Part shown: positions 8,332-17,353 of the stretch, piece by piece
Layout of the letters: every line of letters starts with the position of its first letter
Numbering within the stretch: the stretch's first letter is position 1
Assembly: GCA_965205275.1 (NCBI GenBank)
Contig: OZ242168.1
Span: forward strand, 558,001-622,000
Direction: 5' to 3'
Origin: WTFY01 sp965205275
GTDB lineage: Bacteria; Pseudomonadota; Gammaproteobacteria; UBA4575
Length of the DNA stretch: 64,000 nt
Translations under genes and position numbers: made by a program
The notes under the pieces: generated by a model
What the model saw: the letters and a program-made list of their open reading frames with translations, nothing else
Database searches by the model: none
Told to the model about the DNA's origin: nothing

Positions 8332-10236
8332 TTAGGATGAATGCGATGTCAGCAAATTCGTGACTGCCTCTTGCAGCATTTTTGTGTTGGCAAGGTTTGG
8401 GTCCACGGGTTTGCCTGCAATGATTTGTATTTCAGGCCATAGTTTGCGCAGCAGTCCTTGCACAGGCTTCCTTCTTCGATTGTTAAAGTAGCTGCCCCAT
8501 ATTCTGCCCAATGCGACGGGTACAACGGCTACCGGTGTTTGTGAAAGTATATGCTCTATGTCCAGCTCGAGAGGACCGATTTTGTCATCTGATGTCAGGT
8601 TTCCTTCCAGAAGGAAGCCAACTGCATTGCCGGCATGCAGCTCTGAGACAATTTGCTGACAAGCTTTTTCAAACCGTGCGGGGTTTTCTTTTTCAGGCGC
8701 AACAGGAATGGCATTTTCAGGGTCAAGCATAAAATGCAAAAAACGGGAATGAGAAACCTTATCGTGCATGACAAATCGAACCGGACGCCGTATACAACCG
8801 GTGATAATAAGCGCATTCATCAGGTTTGCAGGATTACACACGATGAGTGCTGCGCCTTGTTCCGGAATATTCTCCAGGCTTACCCGCTTCACGCGATAGA
8901 TCAGATGTACCAGAATCCATAGGATGAAACGCCTGAAGAACTCCGGAATTCGTGTATAGATATAAAGTGCAACGACTGCATTCAATATTGCTGCGATAAG
9001 GAAAAGCTGGGGGATGCCCAAGCCGGTATTGAGCAGTACGATTGCGTACACAGAAGCGGCAACTATAGCTATTGCATTCAAGATATTGTTTCCTGCAATA
9101 ACTCGTGAGCGCCGTTGCGGGTCGGAGCGCGCCTGAATCAGGGCATATAAAGGAACGATGTAAATGCCGCTGAACACGCCGGTCAGGAAAATGTCGATAC
9201 TCAGGCGCCAGTTCGATTTTATTTGCATAAACTCCTGCAAGTTCAGGAGTTCCCCGGGAGTATGCCAAGCAGTTGCAAAATATATATCGGCACCGAAGAG
9301 TGATAGACCTATTGAGCCGATCGGGACGAGGCCCAGCTCTATTGTGCGGTGGGACAATCTTTCACATAGCAGTGAACCCACGCCGATGCCGATACAAAGC
9401 AAGGCCAGAAAAAACGTAACGACTTGTGCGTTGGCGCCAAGAGCAAGGCGGGTGAAATTCGGTAATTGCGTGATATAGGTTGCGCCCAAAAACCAGAACC
9501 ATGCAATGCCCAGTATGGAATAAAGTACGGTTCTGTTTTCTCTTAATGAATGCAAGTTGCGAAAAGTTTCGATGAATGGATTCCATCGTATTTTGAGCAG
9601 GGGGTCTACGGCAGGGGTCAAGGGTATCTTTAAAGAGCTTACATACCCCAAGCCGGCCAGCGTTATTACAGTATACGATACCAACATGCTTGAGTCGGAA
9701 GAAATTCCTACCAGAACCCCACCAGCCATCGTGCCTAGCAGTATCGCCATAAATGTCCCGGATTCCACCAGTGCGTTGCCACCAATAAGCTCTTCTTTTT
9801 TGAGATGTTGCGGGATGATGGAATATTTAATTGGGCCAAAGAATGAAGATTGTGTACCCATGAGGAACAAGGCAAGTAATAGCAAAGGGATGTTATCGAA
9901 ATAAAACCCCACGGCGGCAAACAGCATAATGCCTATTTCGCCTAGTTTGATTTTTCGTATCAGTCTGGCTTTTTCAAAGCGGTCTGCAATCTGACCGGCG
10001 GTAGCGGAAAAAAGAAAAAACGGCAATATGAAAAGAATCGCCGCCAGATTGATAATATTGTTTGAAGCATCGGAGCCTGCATAACTGCTTTGAAAAGCAA
10101 TGAGTATAATCAGTGCATTTTTGAATACGTTGTCATTAAAGGCACCAAAGAACTGGGTGAGAAAAAAAGGGCCAAAACGTTTTTTTTTCAGCAGGTGAAG
10201 CTGGTTTGGTGGCTTTGGATTGCGATTAGCAGGCAA
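8332..10236 (-). CDS. LplT-like MFS transporter fused to a degenerate PlsC-type acyltransferase
   Basis: 634 residues. The N-terminal ~420 residues form an LplT-type major facilitator (FGAFNDNVFKNAL near residue 30; about 12 hydrophobic segments), a family that flips lysophospholipids across the inner membrane. The C-terminal ~200 residues align with the glycerolipid acyltransferase domain fused to LplT in many proteobacteria. The catalytic HX4D motif is destroyed: where relatives read CNHVSFVDAL this protein reads CNPANLMNAL, so His is Pro469 and Asp is Asn474. The FPEG block is also changed (FLLEGNLT). Transport may persist, but acyl transfer by this domain looks impossible by the known mechanism. 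The reading frame is otherwise clean. It lies 6 bases from the DUF4396 gene. Confidence 0.85.
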   Translation of the reverse strand: MPANRNPKPPNQLHLLKKKRFGPFFLTQFFGAFNDNVFKNALIILIAFQSSYAGSDASNNIINLAAILFILPFFLFSATAGQIADRFEKARLIRKIKLGEIGIMLFAAVGFYFDNIPLLLLALFLMGTQSSFFGPIKYSIIPQHLKKEELIGGNALVESGTFMAILLGTMAGGVLVGISSDSSMLVSYTVITLAGLGYVSSLKIPLTPAVDPLLKIRWNPFIETFRNLHSLRENRTVLYSILGIAWFWFLGATYITQLPNFTRLALGANAQVVTFFLALLCIGIGVGSLLCERLSHRTIELGLVPIGSIGLSLFGADIYFATAWHTPGELLNLQEFMQIKSNWRLSIDIFLTGVFSGIYIVPLYALIQARSDPQRRSRVIAGNNILNAIAIVAASVYAIVLLNTGLGIPQLFLIAAILNAVVALYIYTRIPEFFRRFILWILVHLIYRVKRVSLENIPEQGAALIVCNPANLMNALIITGCIRRPVRFVMHDKVSHSRFLHFMLDPENAIPVAPEKENPARFEKACQQIVSELHAGNAVGFLLEGNLTSDDKIGPLELDIEHILSQTPVAVVPVALGRIWGSYFNNRRRKPVQGLLRKLWPEIQIIAGKPVDPNLANTKMLQEAVTNLLTSHSS

Positions 10237-10242
10237 AGCAGT

Positions 10243-10668
10243 TCAATGGCAGCAGGACTGGCCAAGTTTCTCTAAACGCCAGTAGTTATAGGGCCAGGGG
10301 GTTAAAAACCCTACAATGAGCATGACCGGTATGATCCACCAGACAAGTCGCGCGCCACCGGTGAGAAAATAGTCCGTGATGTTCATGGTGGCTTCCATGG
10401 AAATCATCGAAATAAAGCTCATCCCCATGGCTGTACCGAAAGCCTTGTTGATTACCATACCTTTGCGCACTAACAGTATTGTTTCCAGTAGTATGCTGGT
10501 AATGAGTCCGTTGATAATAGCCAGGACAAGAATGAATACCGGGTGGACATCTGTTCTGTAGAACTGAAAAAATGCAATGGTTCCAAAATCACCTATCGAA
10601 CACCCGATCAGGCACCACATTGTGTTATAGGCGCTTTGCTTCCAGGTTTGCAGATTGCCCCAAAACAA
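10243..10668 (-). CDS. DUF4396-family membrane protein
   Basis: About 141 residues with four hydrophobic segments. WCLIGCSIGDFG and the histidine/methionine-containing SMISMEATMNITDYFL segment match my recollection of DUF4396, whose function is unknown. The C-terminus has a short cysteine-histidine end (SCCH), which might bind metal. The start used is TTG. A later ATG at the MWCLIGC residue would cut conserved sequence, so TTG is preferred but not certain. It is followed closely by the LplT-like gene on the same strand. Confidence 0.65.
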   Translation of the reverse strand: MFWGNLQTWKQSAYNTMWCLIGCSIGDFGTIAFFQFYRTDVHPVFILVLAIINGLITSILLETILLVRKGMVINKAFGTAMGMSFISMISMEATMNITDYFLTGGARLVWWIIPVMLIVGFLTPWPYNYWRLEKLGQSCCH

Positions 10669-10738
10669 CTTTAGTCATCCAGAGATAGAAAGTGTGGAGG
10701 CCAGCCTTACCACATCCTGGCATGAACCGGTACTGTCA

Positions 10739-11071
10739 CTATTTATAATCCGGGTTGATCGCAGTTTGGCTGAAATCCACTTCTACCTCGACATCTGTTT
10801 TGAGTCTGGACTGACAAGCCAGTATGTAGTTGTTTTTCAGCATGTCACCGTCGAGTGTGTAGGCAAAGTCAGTCAACTCTTTTACCTTGCCGCTGATCAG
10901 TTTGGCCCGACAGGTTCCGCACGAGCCGACTTTGCAGTCGCATGGCCAATCGATACCGGCATTTTTTGCTGCCTGCAGCAGATTAATCCCACCTTTGACA
11001 TCAAATGTTTGGCCTGTATTTTTTATAGTTGCCTTAAAATCCTTGTTTTTCTTACCACCTAATCCAAACAT
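10739..11071 (-). CDS. [2Fe-2S] plant-type ferredoxin
   Basis: About 110 residues. CDCKVGSCGTC plus a later Cys in ILACQSRL gives the CX4CX2C...C cluster pattern of plant-type ferredoxins. It should carry single electrons in the cytoplasm. The start chosen (MFGLGGKKNK) has an AAGGAG box 8 bases upstream. A longer frame beginning at 11110 lacks such a signal. The partner reductase or oxygenase is not in the neighbourhood. It is followed after about 70 bases by the DUF4396 gene, so cotranscription is possible. Confidence 0.9.
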   Translation of the reverse strand: MFGLGGKKNKDFKATIKNTGQTFDVKGGINLLQAAKNAGIDWPCDCKVGSCGTCRAKLISGKVKELTDFAYTLDGDMLKNNYILACQSRLKTDVEVEVDFSQTAINPDYK

Positions 11072-11197
11072 ATTTCTGTTCTCCTTATCTTTTGCAGGGG
11101 GGTCTGCCAAGTAGTATGGAAATATCCTGCCACATTACTACCCACTATAACGCTTCAAGACACTGGAGTGCATGCAATAATCAACTGTATGACCGGT

Positions 11198-11683
11198 TTA
11201 TTGCAATAAACTTCTCAGCATCCAGGCTGTTTTTTCATGTATCTGCATGCGATTTGTAAGTAAATCGGCGGTTGGTTCATCATTTGCCGTTTCAATTGCT
11301 GGAAAGATCTCTCGTGCGGTTCGTACTACAGCTTCCTGCCCCAGAACCAGCTGCCGGATCATGTCTTCTGCGCTGGGCACACCGGTCTCTTCATCGATCT
11401 GGGTGAGTTCCTTGAATGTGCTGTAGGAGCCCGGAGCAAATATTCCAAGGGTACGAATGCGTTCGGCAATTTCATCGACTGCCAAGGCAAGCTCCTGATA
11501 TTGCTGCTCAAACATGGTGTGCAGGGTTGTAAACATGGGGCCGGTAACATTCCAGTGATAATTGTGTGTTTTCAGGTACAGTGTGTAGGTATCAGCAAGC
11601 AGACGGCTTAAGCCGGTAGCGATTTCCTTGCGCTGGGATTCAGGAATACCGATATCTATCTGCATTTGTATAGTTTGTTCCAC
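11198..11683 (-). CDS. dps: Dps-family ferritin-like DNA-protection protein
   Basis: 161 residues with the Dps four-helix pattern. The ferroxidase ligands appear in NYHWNVTG, FTTLHTMFEQQYQEL and AVDEIAERIRTLG, the two-chain intersubunit site of Dps. Family members form 12-mers that oxidise and store iron with hydrogen peroxide and may shield DNA. The C-terminus (HEKTAWMLRSLL) is also typical. The short N-terminus lacks a lysine-rich DNA-binding tail, so DNA binding is doubtful. It is monocistronic in appearance, between the ferredoxin and the DUF2182 gene. Confidence 0.93.
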   Translation of the reverse strand: MEQTIQMQIDIGIPESQRKEIATGLSRLLADTYTLYLKTHNYHWNVTGPMFTTLHTMFEQQYQELALAVDEIAERIRTLGIFAPGSYSTFKELTQIDEETGVPSAEDMIRQLVLGQEAVVRTAREIFPAIETANDEPTADLLTNRMQIHEKTAWMLRSLLQ

Positions 11684-11820
11684 AATCTGCTCCTGCCTCG
11701 CGAGCTCTTAGTACATTACAACAGTCGGTATATTCTAAATGAACGGCTGATCATGTACATCGAATAATAGTCATGGCTGCGATCGATTTTATCCATCACA
11801 GGCGCAGGGCTGAAGTTGCA

Positions 11821-12621
11821 CTACCAGGGATAAAGCGTTAACCAGTAGGTTCCCCACACAACCAATCCGGTTCCGGTAATCATGCGTGTAAAGGCAGGGG
11901 AATACGGCAGGATTTTTTCGAGTAATACAAAGACCGTAATCAGCATGACCCAGAGCATGTTCATGACGCCGACCGCAAACAAAACCGCCATAAGCGCCCA
12001 GCAGCAGCCCACACAGAACAGGCCATGATGCAGACCCATCCGGAAGGCCCCAAAGCGGCCATCTTTCCAGGCTGCCATCAAAAAACCAAGAGGAGTTCGG
12101 CACTGGTATAAGCATGCATCTTTCATTGGTGTCCATTGATAGATGCCCGCCAGAATCAGGATTGTACCGCTCAGTAAGTAGCTGTTGCTGTTCATCATCG
12201 GATTGAGCAGGCCACGTTCATGCAGGGGCCACTGGATTGCACTGGCAAGCATGCTGAACAGGGCCCAGGCCACCAGATATCCGGCCAGAAATATAAAGGT
12301 AGAGGTATAGGGTTGTCGCTTGAGCTTCTTTTGCCTGTTTACCGTCGCAAACATCATGACCATGGGCGTGGCGGTAGGTGTCATCATGGCAAGCATCATG
12401 GTGAGCCACATGAAGAAAAGCATGAACAGATCCCAGGTTGTCCAGACACGGGTGCCACTTTGTGGCGGCATCCACATATCGATCAGGTGCATGTTGTTCA
12501 TGACCCAAGCCATATAAAACATATATAACCAGCCAATTGCAGTCACCAGAACCAGTCCGGACAGGACGATTCTCTTGTCCTGCGGGGATAATGCTGCAGT
12601 GGACTGCCGGAGTGTATTCAT
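11821..12621 (-). CDS. DUF2182 metal-binding-type membrane protein
   Basis: 266 residues with about six to seven transmembrane segments and many methionines (MLAMMTPTATPMVMMFATV). The conserved features of DUF2182 are recognisable: WDLFMLFFMWLTMMLAMM, YQWTPMKDACLYQCRTP and HHGLFCVGCCWALM. The clustered Met, Cys and His suggest a metal site in the membrane. Function is unknown. It is divergent from the DUF1326 gene at 12844, and these two families are often neighbours in proteobacteria, so the shared intergenic region 12622-12843 probably holds both promoters. Confidence 0.88.
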   Translation of the reverse strand: MNTLRQSTAALSPQDKRIVLSGLVLVTAIGWLYMFYMAWVMNNMHLIDMWMPPQSGTRVWTTWDLFMLFFMWLTMMLAMMTPTATPMVMMFATVNRQKKLKRQPYTSTFIFLAGYLVAWALFSMLASAIQWPLHERGLLNPMMNSNSYLLSGTILILAGIYQWTPMKDACLYQCRTPLGFLMAAWKDGRFGAFRMGLHHGLFCVGCCWALMAVLFAVGVMNMLWVMLITVFVLLEKILPYSPAFTRMITGTGLVVWGTYWLTLYPW

Positions 12622-12843
12622 GGTGATTCAGGCCTGATACGGTGAAGGATCAGGCTGCGCTTGTATGTATCGCATAACAAATAAGCATTAGAGATACAGT
12701 TTAACCTGATAGGCAAGGAATTCGTGCGTATTTTACTTTATTGCCCGGGTATTTAAAGAATAGCTATTTTGGGCTATAGTCTCAACTACGGTAATGCCAC
12801 CGTTTTACAAATATAATATTTATCCAGCCTTGGGAGGTATGCA

Positions 12844-13449
12844 ATGGCTATAACGGATTGGAGTGTTGAGGGCAACTATTTCGAGTCTTGTACCTGTGAC
12901 AATTTATGCCCGTGTATTTTACTGAAAGACCCAACCGAGGGTTACTGCAAGGCCATTGTAGGCTGGCACATTGAAAAGGGTCACTGTGGGGATGTTAACC
13001 TGGATGGTATCAAGGTGGGAGTATGGTTGCATGCACCAGGAAATCTCACCGAAGGCAACTGGCGGCTTGCATTGTATGTAGATGAGGGAGCCAGCGATGC
13101 ACAGTTTGATGCCGTTTGCTCACTGTGGAGCGGTGAAGGCGGCGGTCATTTAAGTGTGATTGCAAGTCTGGTAAGCGAGGTGATCAGCGCAAAGAAAGCA
13201 AAAATATCGTTTGAAAGCACAGATACCAAAAAGCATCTGGTGATTGAGGGTGTCGGTGAAAATGAGTCATACCCGATAGAAGGGGAAGACGGAAAGCCTG
13301 TCATCGTATCAAACCACCCACTGGCGGTCGCACCGGGTAACCCGGTCACGCTGCTTGAATCCAAGAATGCGTACTACAATGATAATGATATAGAGTGGCG
13401 TGAATCAGGTAAGGCCGGTCTGGCTTCGCCGTTTCAATATGGGCCGTAG
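12844..13449 (+). CDS. DUF1326 protein
   Basis: 201 residues. The N-terminus (GNYFESCTCDNLCPCI) carries four cysteines in a CxCxxxCxC arrangement typical of DUF1326. WHIEKGHCGDVNLDGIKVG follows the family pattern. No signal peptide or membrane segment is seen. It has a strong GGGAGG box 7 bases before the ATG. It is paired with the divergent DUF2182 gene, so the two products may handle the same metal or redox substrate. That is inference from conserved pairing and cysteine content; no function is established. Confidence 0.88.
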   Translation: MAITDWSVEGNYFESCTCDNLCPCILLKDPTEGYCKAIVGWHIEKGHCGDVNLDGIKVGVWLHAPGNLTEGNWRLALYVDEGASDAQFDAVCSLWSGEGGGHLSVIASLVSEVISAKKAKISFESTDTKKHLVIEGVGENESYPIEGEDGKPVIVSNHPLAVAPGNPVTLLESKNAYYNDNDIEWRESGKAGLASPFQYGP

Positions 13450-13475
13450 TCAGGCAGACAACATCATCTGAAATA

Positions 13476-13497
13476 CTCCCCCACACATATGGGGGAG
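13476..13497 (+). terminator. Stem-loop after the DUF1326 gene
   Basis: CTCCCCCA pairs perfectly with TGGGGGAG across a 6-base loop, 27 bases after the stop codon. There is no clear T-run, so it may be a weak or factor-assisted terminator or an RNA-stabilising hairpin. Confidence 0.55.
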
Positions 13498-13609
13498 GAT
13501 TCCGGCAAGGGGTTTGTTTTCTGTGTACAGGCTTATGCCAGTCCTTCAGCGGTTTTGGCAGTGGACCTGTTCAGTGCCAGGGGATAAAAAGGTGTGCTGC
13601 GCAATGCGC

Positions 13610-13795
13610 CTAGCTGCAGGTTGAGATTTTAAAGGGCAGATACGTCGGGCACCACCCGGTAATGCCTGTGAAGACTGGGATAATGCCCAGCAGGCCAAAC
13701 CACCATCCTCCCCCCAGTGCAAAGGCCAGGCCGATCAACAGGAGGCCTATCAGGATTCGGAACATACGCTCGGTCTCGCCTACATTGGTAATCAT
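13610..13795 (-). CDS. DUF2892 (YgaP-type) small membrane protein
   Basis: 61 residues: an N-terminal NVGETERMFRILIG segment, two hydrophobic helices and a terminal TGWCPTYLPFKIST. This is the DUF2892 domain, which in YgaP-like proteins anchors a rhodanese domain in the membrane. Here it stands alone. The single cysteine in WCP could carry persulfide, but that is speculative. An AGGAG box lies 6 bases before the start. Confidence 0.85.
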   Translation of the reverse strand: MITNVGETERMFRILIGLLLIGLAFALGGGWWFGLLGIIPVFTGITGWCPTYLPFKISTCS

Positions 13796-14005
13796 GGTTC
13801 ACTCCTTTGGCAGTTGGTATTGCGTGTGCCCGAACGGGGCCTACGCTGGTATTTCAGGATAGGTCTATCGTACAAAAGATATGACCCGGAGTCATGTTTT
13901 CATTGAATATACGGGAAACCCCATGCCCTGACCGGGGTTATTCTCGCCCCGCCAGCCTGTAAACTGCCATAATGCAATCATTCCGTAATCTTCAGGGGCA
14001 AGCCT

Positions 14006-14416
14006 ATGCATTCTTCATTGCTCATCCATATTCCAATTATTCTGTTTGTCTTTTCATCTGCTGTGGCAGGTGATGAGCAATTGCCCCGAACGCTCAAAGC
14101 CTTGGAAGGGTATGAGGCGGCCCATCTGGTAGACAAACATGCTGCCAGCGATCAGGTAACTTCCGGAACCGTGCTGGAGCAGTTTAATCTCCATATCCAG
14201 CGTAAGAAAATAGCCTGTATCAAAGCCATAGGCCACGAGAGTTTCTGTCACTGTATCAGTGAGAATATGTCTTCGGACCAGGGTTTTGCCAACTATGTGG
14301 TAGCCGTTTCAAGAACGAAAGAAGAGTTGGACTATGACCGTCTCAGTGATTATTACAAACACTCCATTGATCTTGCCCGTATCGCCCGGGACCAATGCGT
14401 AATGGAAACCATGTGA
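14006..14416 (+). CDS. Exported protein of unknown function
   Basis: 136 residues. The N-terminus has a hydrophobic stretch followed by AVAG, consistent with a signal peptide cleaved near residue 22. The rest is soluble, with cysteines in IACIKAIGHESFCHCISEN and a C-terminal DQCVMETM, so disulfides are possible in the periplasm. No family was recognised. An AGGGG box precedes the ATG. It is upstream of the M23 peptidase gene on the same strand, with a 139-base gap. Confidence 0.7.
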   Translation: MHSSLLIHIPIILFVFSSAVAGDEQLPRTLKALEGYEAAHLVDKHAASDQVTSGTVLEQFNLHIQRKKIACIKAIGHESFCHCISENMSSDQGFANYVVAVSRTKEELDYDRLSDYYKHSIDLARIARDQCVMETM

Positions 14417-14555
14417 GCCATGCACAGACTTATAACCGTCAGGGCATTCCGTTCTGTCAGGCAGGTAGGTAGGTAGCCTCCCTCTCCGGAAATGCATGGA
14501 AGCAGTGATGATAAGTATGGAACTTGACCTTGTGTTTCTCTTGATGGCTGTCTGA

Positions 14556-15386
14556 ATGTGTACCTGGATCAAGACTGCTGTTTCCGGCTGTATGGTAATG
14601 GTTTCTCTGCTTGCAACTGCACAGCAGGGCAGTTGGTCGCTTACGGGAGACCTGGTTCAGGGTGGGCTGGCCTTCGGACAGGTTGCTCCTGGTTCAAAAG
14701 TGCAAATCAACAGGCATGGGGTGCGCGTTTCCCGGGAAGGTGAATTCATCATCGGCTTTGGACATGATTATCCTGGTGAGGCCACTTTGACCGTGTATGC
14801 AGCAGATGGGACAGTGAAATCCCATTCCCTTGAAATCGATACGCGCGAATATGACATTCAGCGCATTGACGGGTTACCGGACAAGCAGGTCAGTCCAGGT
14901 CCGGAGGTCATGCAGCGAATCCGTGAGGAAAGTGCAAGTATTGCAAAGGCACGCAGCGTGGACGATGACCGGATGGATTTTAAATCCGGTTTTATCTGGC
15001 CTGCTCGAGGACCGATTTCGGGTATCTACGGCAGCCAGAGAATTCTGAATGGTTTCCCTCGGCAACCTCATTTTGGTATTGATATCGCGGCACCTGTCGG
15101 TACACCTGTTGTGGCACCCGCTCCCGGAGTGGTGACCTATGCCGAGGACATGTATTTTTCAGGAGGCACACTGGTGGTGGATCATGGCCAGAACCTGTCA
15201 TCATCTTTTTTGCATCTGCACAAGATTCTGGTAGAAGTTGGGGATCAGGTAGCGCAGGGACAACCTATTGCGCTGGTGGGAGCATCAGGCCGGGTAACCG
15301 GGCCACATCTGGACTGGCGCATGAACTGGCATCAGCAACGCCTGGACCCGGGCTTGATCATGAACGAGATGCCGCCTGAGGAGTAG
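14556..15386 (+). CDS. Periplasmic M23-family metallopeptidase
   Basis: 276 residues with an N-terminal signal sequence (a hydrophobic stretch ending ATAQQ). The C-terminal M23/LytM domain spans about residues 145-255. HFGID supplies the first His and the Asp zinc ligands and LHLHKI a further His. The last motif reads GPHLDW rather than the classic HLHW, so the second His of HxH is Asp. I recall this HLDW form in other proteobacterial M23 proteins, so it may be a family trait rather than damage. The likely role is cutting peptidoglycan cross-links. The N-terminal part (VQINRHGVRVSREGEF) looks like a small beta domain. Confidence 0.85.
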   Translation: MCTWIKTAVSGCMVMVSLLATAQQGSWSLTGDLVQGGLAFGQVAPGSKVQINRHGVRVSREGEFIIGFGHDYPGEATLTVYAADGTVKSHSLEIDTREYDIQRIDGLPDKQVSPGPEVMQRIREESASIAKARSVDDDRMDFKSGFIWPARGPISGIYGSQRILNGFPRQPHFGIDIAAPVGTPVVAPAPGVVTYAEDMYFSGGTLVVDHGQNLSSSFLHLHKILVEVGDQVAQGQPIALVGASGRVTGPHLDWRMNWHQQRLDPGLIMNEMPPEE

Positions 15387-15430
15387 GTATTCAGGCCGTT
15401 AACCCGATTGGGCTGCTTACGTAGTTTGAT

Positions 15431-16615
15431 TCACAGGCTCTGGTAGTAGTCCATCAGGATCTTTGCAACTTCCGGTCTTGCAAACTCTCCAGGTAGCGCT
15501 TCACCCGCTGCAAGCATTGCACGAACCTTCGTTCCGGACAGCAGTACAAAGTCTTCCTTTTTATGGTCAGGTGCATCACGCATCATGACGACTTTATTCA
15601 GTTTTTTGGAGTATGCCGTGTGGTCGGCACGAAAGATTTCTATGTCCAGTGTGCCAGGCGGGATTTCCTCATCGAATATATTCTGCGCATCGAACGCGCC
15701 GTAGTAATCGCCCACACCCGCATGGTCGCGACCGATAATAAAATGTGTGCAGCCGCAATTCTGGCGGAATACGGCATGTAAGGCAGCCTCACGCGGACCT
15801 GCGTACAGCATGTCGAACCCGTAGCCAGTGATCATTACGCTATTGGGCGGAAAATAAAGTTCCACCATTTTCCGAATCGCATCATCCCGTACGGATGCCG
15901 GGATATCACCCGGTTTCAGTTTACCCAGCAGCATATGAACGAGTATGCCTTCAGCACCGGTGGCCTGTTGTGCCATTTTACATAACTCTTCGTGTGCACG
16001 ATGCATGGGATTGCGTGTCTGAAACCCCACAACGGTTTGCCAGCCGCGGTCCGCAATTTCATTACGGATTTCTACGGCTGTGCAGAATGTCCCTGGAAAC
16101 TCATCCTGAAAATAACTGTAGTTCAGAGCCTGTATGGGACCTGAAACAACCTTATTTCCCAAAGACATGAAGGTTGCTACACCAGGATGCCCGTGATCTG
16201 TAGTTCGGTACGTTTTTTCGGTAATAATCGCAATCTGCTCCTTGCTGAGCTTTTCCACAGCCTCAACTTCCTGGACCGCAATCACGGGGTGACTTTTTAC
16301 GTTAGGGTCTTTCAACGCGATGCGCATACCGGGCTCAATGGAAGATGCGTCATGGACAAGATTCAGGATCGGGACAGGCCAGAACAGGCCGTTTCTGGTA
16401 CGCATGGAGTCCGCAACTGAAATTGCATCGGCAACATTCATGAATCCTGTCAGCGGAGTGAAATATCCTGCTGCAAGCATCACGACGTTGCAGGCTGCAG
16501 CAGAACTCAAAAGCACCTGAGGCAGATTTTGCGCTTCCTGCTCAAGTTGCTTGCGTTGTGCTTCATCGTATACGTATAAAGGTTTTAAGACATCGGATCC
16601 GTGGGGCTTAATCAT
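15431..16615 (-). CDS. sat: Sulfate adenylyltransferase (ATP sulfurylase), Sat type
   Basis: 394 residues, the homo-oligomeric Sat form and not CysD/CysN. The ATP-binding motif QTRNPMHRAHE and the GRDHAG motif are intact, and SGTKVRAML matches the family C-terminus. In sulfur oxidisers it turns APS plus pyrophosphate into ATP and sulfate. In sulfate reducers or assimilators it runs the other way. No aprAB, qmo or APS kinase gene is nearby, so direction is inferred only from the general lineage. A GGAG box lies 5 bases before the ATG. It is convergent with the M23 peptidase gene. Confidence 0.95.
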   Translation of the reverse strand: MIKPHGSDVLKPLYVYDEAQRKQLEQEAQNLPQVLLSSAAACNVVMLAAGYFTPLTGFMNVADAISVADSMRTRNGLFWPVPILNLVHDASSIEPGMRIALKDPNVKSHPVIAVQEVEAVEKLSKEQIAIITEKTYRTTDHGHPGVATFMSLGNKVVSGPIQALNYSYFQDEFPGTFCTAVEIRNEIADRGWQTVVGFQTRNPMHRAHEELCKMAQQATGAEGILVHMLLGKLKPGDIPASVRDDAIRKMVELYFPPNSVMITGYGFDMLYAGPREAALHAVFRQNCGCTHFIIGRDHAGVGDYYGAFDAQNIFDEEIPPGTLDIEIFRADHTAYSKKLNKVVMMRDAPDHKKEDFVLLSGTKVRAMLAAGEALPGEFARPEVAKILMDYYQSL

Positions 16616-16800
16616 TGTTTCTCCAAAAAAATGTGCAGTGAAATGAAGGAGTACTTCAATACGAATGCTGGGTTGCTCAACTGCTCATTACAGTATGAAA
16701 ATACCGGGCTTGCTATTTGATTATCTTAATAGTGCCATTAGCTGGCCTGTTTTTGACGGCACACGCGCCTAAGGCCTTGATACGTACGGGACCTGCCGGG

Positions 16801-17244
16801 TTATCCCGCAGTTTTTCCTGCATCGGCATTGAATCCCGTTGCCTGGATGCCGACAACGGCACAGTGTTCGTCCTGGTCGGACAGGTCACCAGAGATGCCT
16901 ACCGAGCCAATCACTGTATTATTGCGATCTCTCACCAGAACTCCTCCTGCCACCGGTAAAAGACGCTGATCGGCTATATGGATCAGGGCGTTCATAAACA
17001 TGGGTCTTTGTTCTCCCATCTCCCCCAGTGTACGGGAGGACACCCCTACACCGATAGCGCCCCAAGCCTTTGCCATAGCAATTTGCGGGCGCATGAAACT
17101 GGCTCCATCTGCCCGTGATAATGCCTGAACATGCCCTCCTGCATCCAGCACGACTATAGTGAGAGGAGCTAGTTCACGTTCCTGGCCTTCCCGGTGAGCC
17201 GCATCAATGATTGCATTGGCTTTTTCTAATGTAATTCCAGTCAT
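16801..17244 (-). CDS. GlcG/HbpS-family protein
   Basis: 147 residues of the GlcG/HbpS fold: LEKANAIIDAAHREG at the N-terminus, VVLDAGGHVQALSRADGAS, then VAGGVLVRD and VGISGDLSDQDEHCA. Some homologues bind haem (HbpS), while others sit in glycolate or diol operons with no known activity. No signal peptide is visible, so it should be cytoplasmic. It is upstream of sat on the same strand, separated by 185 bases. Function here is not assigned. Confidence 0.88.
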   Translation of the reverse strand: MTGITLEKANAIIDAAHREGQERELAPLTIVVLDAGGHVQALSRADGASFMRPQIAMAKAWGAIGVGVSSRTLGEMGEQRPMFMNALIHIADQRLLPVAGGVLVRDRNNTVIGSVGISGDLSDQDEHCAVVGIQATGFNADAGKTAG

Positions 17245-17353
17245 GGAGAGAGTCTCTTGTTTGAGTGCGTTATACAGATGATGACTCTGGTAGTAAACCA
17301 GAACTGATAAAAACCGGCGCTTTTTTGTTAACGCGTTGCCACCGCAAGCGTGC

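Noticed and set aside
8100..8363. Open frame of 87 codons just after the IS256 fragment
   Set aside because: It starts inside the IS256 end and runs across a gene-free flank into the LplT-like gene. There is no ribosome-binding site or family resemblance.
15302..15325. M23 peptidase inactive because HLDW replaces HLHW
   Set aside because: I recall the HLDW form in other proteobacterial members, so it may be a normal family variant. Loss of activity cannot be claimed.
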